A stretch of DNA of 11,088 nt. Source: Thalassiosira profunda. Its lineage: Eukaryota; Bacillariophyta; Thalassiosirophyceae; Thalassiosirales; Thalassiosiraceae. This document shows positions 9,127-11,088 of this stretch, in pieces; within the stretch, counting starts at the first letter, position 1, and each line of letters starts with the position of its first letter. The position numbers and the translations under genes are program-made. The notes beneath the pieces were generated by a model that had not been told where the DNA came from, did not search any database, and saw only the letters and a list, made by a program, of their open reading frames with translations. The DNA lies in NCBI GenBank assembly GCA_036939355.1, contig JALLAP010000664.1, positions 1 through 11,088 on the forward strand, read 5' to 3'.

Positions 9127-10419
9127 CTACCCCTCCAAATACTTCACGACGCCCGGGATGATGACATTCATGTCTCTGCCACCGATTCTACGGCTCGCCT
9201 GCCTGGCCTCTGCATCCCGCTTGTTGCCATCCATGTTGGCTCTCCAAATAGCTAGCTCGAGCATTGTCGTTACATCCAACCGATCGTAGTACGCTGACCA
9301 CTCGCGGATCGATTGAATTTTCTCCTTCTCTGTCTGCTCAAGGCGGCCGAGGATTTCATTCGCCTTGGCTTCCGCCTCTTCTAGCTGATTCGGGCTTCTG
9401 TATTGCATCCACTTCGAGACGACGATCAGCTTCGTCTCAAATCCCTCAGGCACAGGCATTGTTGATCTCAAAAACTCGCAGTCACCACCTCGAATATCTA
9501 TCACCAATGAAACGGGTGGAATGTTGACGTGTGCCAAAGAGGGACAGGAACCGAACGCTCTGGGTTCTATAACACAAACCCCCTCACGCAGAGTCACCTC
9601 TGCAAGATTGTGGCAATCCCCAAATGCAGATCCACCGACGATCGTGGTTGATGAGGGGATGGCGATGCGTTCCAACGAACAGCAGAGCCGGAATGCTCTA
9701 TCTCCAATCTTCTTGAGCCCCTCCCGAAGCTCTGCTGATCGCAACTGATGACAGCCAGCAAACGCATAACCTCCAATTTCCAACGTTGTCGAGGGGATGT
9801 TGATGCGGAGCAGCGATGCGCAATCATAGAACGCCTTCCCTCCGATCTGCTGCAGTCCCTCATTCAATGTCACTTCTACCAAACTGTTGCATCGATAGAA
9901 TGCATGCTCTTCAATGTCGGTGACAGATGCTGGAATAGCGATCAGACCCAAAGCTTTGCAACTTTGGAATGCTCTTGTTCCAATGCGCTGTACCCCCTCC
10001 CCAATCTCCACTTCCGACAAACTCTTGCAGCCAAAAAAGGCATCATCCTCGACCTCAGCAATAGACGATGGGATTGTCACGCGCTCCAGTGCCTCACAAC
10101 GACAGAATGCCCCCACCCCGATCTTTGTTGCGTTGCTCAGATCAATCTCTCCCAAACTATCGCAGCGCCCAAATGCGCCCTCGCCAATCTCGACCGCAGA
10201 AGCAGTGGTCCAAATTATGTGCTCTAGCGAGGAGCAATCATCAAAGGCATAAGTCGAGATGGCGGTGACGTTGCCCAAATCCACCGCCATCAAATCACGG
10301 CAGTCCATAAATGCCTCTGATGGAATCCCTGTCACGCCCCGCGCCACGCGGATCCTGCTGGCATTCCGGTGCCGTTCCTGCACCGCCCCACCGCCGTACT
10401 CGGTCCACTCCTCTTCCAT
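9127..10419 (-). CDS. BspA-type leucine-rich-repeat protein (LRR_5 family), 430 residues
   Basis: The first ATG of the open frame is at 10419-10417 (MEEEWTEYGGG), with A at -3 and G at +4; a GTG 13 codons upstream is not a plausible eukaryotic start. TAG is at 9129-9127. Twelve modules of the form IG-x-x-AF-x-x-C-x-SL-x-x-V-x-IP carry AF at residues 36, 58, 82, 104, 127, 150, 173, 196, 219, 242, 265 and 288, the last nine spaced exactly 23 apart. This is the treponema BspA-like LRR fold, a protein-interaction solenoid. A charged helical segment at about 345-375 looks like a short coiled coil, followed by a Trp-rich tail (WSAYYDRLDVTTMLELAIW) that resembles tails of expanded diatom LRR families as I recall them. 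No signal peptide or membrane segment is seen, so a cytosolic location is likely. Partner and pathway are unknown. GC content is visibly lower than in the nucleoporin gene, and there is no intron. Confidence 0.86.
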   Translation of the reverse strand: MEEEWTEYGGGAVQERHRNASRIRVARGVTGIPSEAFMDCRDLMAVDLGNVTAISTYAFDDCSSLEHIIWTTASAVEIGEGAFGRCDSLGEIDLSNATKIGVGAFCRCEALERVTIPSSIAEVEDDAFFGCKSLSEVEIGEGVQRIGTRAFQSCKALGLIAIPASVTDIEEHAFYRCNSLVEVTLNEGLQQIGGKAFYDCASLLRINIPSTTLEIGGYAFAGCHQLRSAELREGLKKIGDRAFRLCCSLERIAIPSSTTIVGGSAFGDCHNLAEVTLREGVCVIEPRAFGSCPSLAHVNIPPVSLVIDIRGGDCEFLRSTMPVPEGFETKLIVVSKWMQYRSPNQLEEAEAKANEILGRLEQTEKEKIQSIREWSAYYDRLDVTTMLELAIWRANMDGNKRDAEARQASRRIGGRDMNVIIPGVVKYLEG

Positions 10420-10703
10420 CCTATGTGGCGACTGCAGAGATCGATATTCCGCCGCCACCAGCAGCCCTAACCTGGGCCTTCCGCCTCCCCGATCCAGCCG
10501 AGGAGAACGGAGGAAGGAGGTGGAGAGTCCCGCGCGGGAGGAGGAAGGAAGAAGGGGGTGTTGGGGGGTTGTTGGGGGTTGTGGGGGTGTTGGGGTGGGG
10601 GAGGAGGGAGACGCAGCTTCGAAAAATGAAAATCAGAAAAATCGAAGAGACTCGAAAAATCGACGAGACGAAAAACGCATTGCAAGCGCGGCCACCCGAG
10701 ACG
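10420..10703. promoter_or_regulatory. Divergent promoter interval between LRR gene and PDZ copy 2
   Basis: The two start codons are 284 bp apart and face outward. The LRR-proximal part is ordinary GC-rich sequence. The middle holds the G-tract cluster at 10554-10608, and the part from 10617 on is shared with the other PDZ copy. It contains three close GAAAAAT units (10621-10627, 10637-10643, 10655-10661) before GACGAGACGAAAAAC. No TATA box is recognised. Confidence 0.5.
10554..10601 (+). other. Dense G-run cluster, G-quadruplex-type
   Basis: Six runs of four to six G lie within 48 bases: 10554-10558, 10563-10568, 10574-10578, 10583-10587, 10592-10595 and 10597-10601. The loops are 1-5 bases of T and G, and a GGG at 10606-10608 follows. 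This exceeds the usual four-runs-of-three rule for an intramolecular quadruplex. It lies on the sense strand of PDZ copy 2, about 100-150 bases before its ATG, and immediately outside the inverted repeat. Confidence 0.75.
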
Positions 10704-11088
10704 ATGGCATCGTCCTCCCCGCGGCCACCCCAACAGCTCGCCGTGGCCCTCCCGCCCGGCGTGCCCCTCGGGGTGACAATCCAGAGACAGCGCGGGTCCG
10801 ACAATGATGCGTGCGTCGTCACCGACCACGCCCCGGTCGGAGCCGAGAACGAAAATGCCGCGAGTCCCCTGCGGGTCGGCGACGTCATCGTGTCGCTGAA
10901 CGGGATTGCTTTGGAGCACGAAGTTATTTCAGGCGTTCGCGTCGGTCGAGCGGAAGCTGGTCGTGCTGCGGCACGCGGACGGGGGAAGCGGTGGTGCGGC
11001 CGCCACGGGGTCGACGGCATTGGTCCCGGCCGAGACGCCCGCGGCCCACGAGGCCGGGCAGCGCTCGGTGCGCGACTCCACGAAGAAG
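10617..11088. repeat. Right arm of window-bounding inverted repeat
   Basis: This is the reverse-complement partner of 1-459. The last 55 bases (11034-11088) match bases 1-55 exactly. Relative to the left arm it lacks 26 bp at the 10920/10921 junction, has 21 extra bases at about 11002-11033, and has about 15 extra bases in the A-rich promoter part near 10628-10645. Confidence 0.85.
10704..11088 (+). pseudogene. PDZ-domain gene, copy 2, frameshifted by a 26-bp gap
   Basis: The ATG at 10704-10706 opens a frame (MASSSPRPPQQLAVAL...) with the same PDZ start as copy 1: PLGVTIQ in the peptide loop and SPLRVGDVIVSLNG. After LNGIALEHE, 26 bases present in copy 1 are missing between 10920 and 10921, so the frame shifts. 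It runs on as an Arg/Gly-rich sequence, still open at the window edge and unlike any PDZ helix. The original frame continues intact downstream: bases 10921-10938 read KLFQAF there, against KLFRAF in copy 1, and the C-terminal 18 codons are identical. This suggests a recent deletion or an assembly error, not long decay. The 21-bp extra segment near 11002-11033 keeps frame. It could instead be a functional gene mis-assembled at the repeat. Confidence 0.65.

Noticed and set aside
9748..10227. Plus-strand 159-codon frame and nearby frames over the LRR gene
   Set aside because: The minus strand encodes twelve regular BspA modules; the plus-strand frames are antisense echoes of that repeat.
1..11088. 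Window as a transposon with terminal inverted repeats
   Set aside because: The arms are diverged coding sequence of a PDZ gene. No transposase lies between them, and the interior holds a core nucleoporin gene. An inverted gene duplication explains the ends better.
1..11088. tRNA, rRNA, CRISPR or viral genes
   Set aside because: I saw no cloverleaf, ribosomal core sequence, regularly spaced direct repeats or viral hallmark genes on either strand.

Overview
The window looks like nuclear DNA of a GC-rich microbial eukaryote. The largest gene is a nucleoporin, two short spliceosomal introns are visible (GTAAGT donors, CTGAY branch points), and the likely start codons sit in A-at-minus-3, G-at-plus-4 context. 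A BspA-type leucine-rich-repeat protein with a coiled-coil and conserved-looking tail, plus small PDZ proteins, recalls marine diatoms such as Thalassiosira oceanica. That assignment rests on general resemblance, not on a search.

Layout. Bases 1-372 (minus) hold an edge-truncated PDZ-domain gene. Bases 373-588 are a short divergent promoter interval. Bases 589-8928 (plus) hold a Nup205/Nup192 inner-ring nucleoporin of about 2726 residues in three exons. Exon 1 is nearly 7.8 kb, and two introns of 79 and 80 bp sit at the extreme 3' end. Bases 8929-9126 are a short convergent 3' interval. Bases 9127-10419 (minus) hold a 430-residue protein with twelve BspA-like repeats of almost exactly 23 residues. 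Bases 10420-10703 are a second divergent interval with a dense G-quadruplex-type tract. Bases 10704-11088 (plus) hold a second copy of the PDZ gene, broken by a 26-bp gap.

The two PDZ copies and their proximal promoters form an inverted repeat (about 1-459 against 10617-11088) bounding the whole window. The outermost 55 bases are identical and the rest has diverged, mostly at silent sites, so these look like true paralogues. The window probably ends where it does because an assembler could not pass the repeat.

Most notable points: (1) the Nup205-type scaffold protein carries FG motifs (FTFG, FSFG, FSFG) at its N-terminus and a GLFG in an internal loop, although Nup205/Nup192 proteins normally lack FG repeats; (2) the PDZ inverted pair has one frameshifted copy; (3) in both introns the branch-point CTGAY supplies the first in-frame stop, at intron nucleotides 52-54. 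The three gene types show no obvious functional link; they appear to be ordinary neighbours sharing compact intergenic regions.
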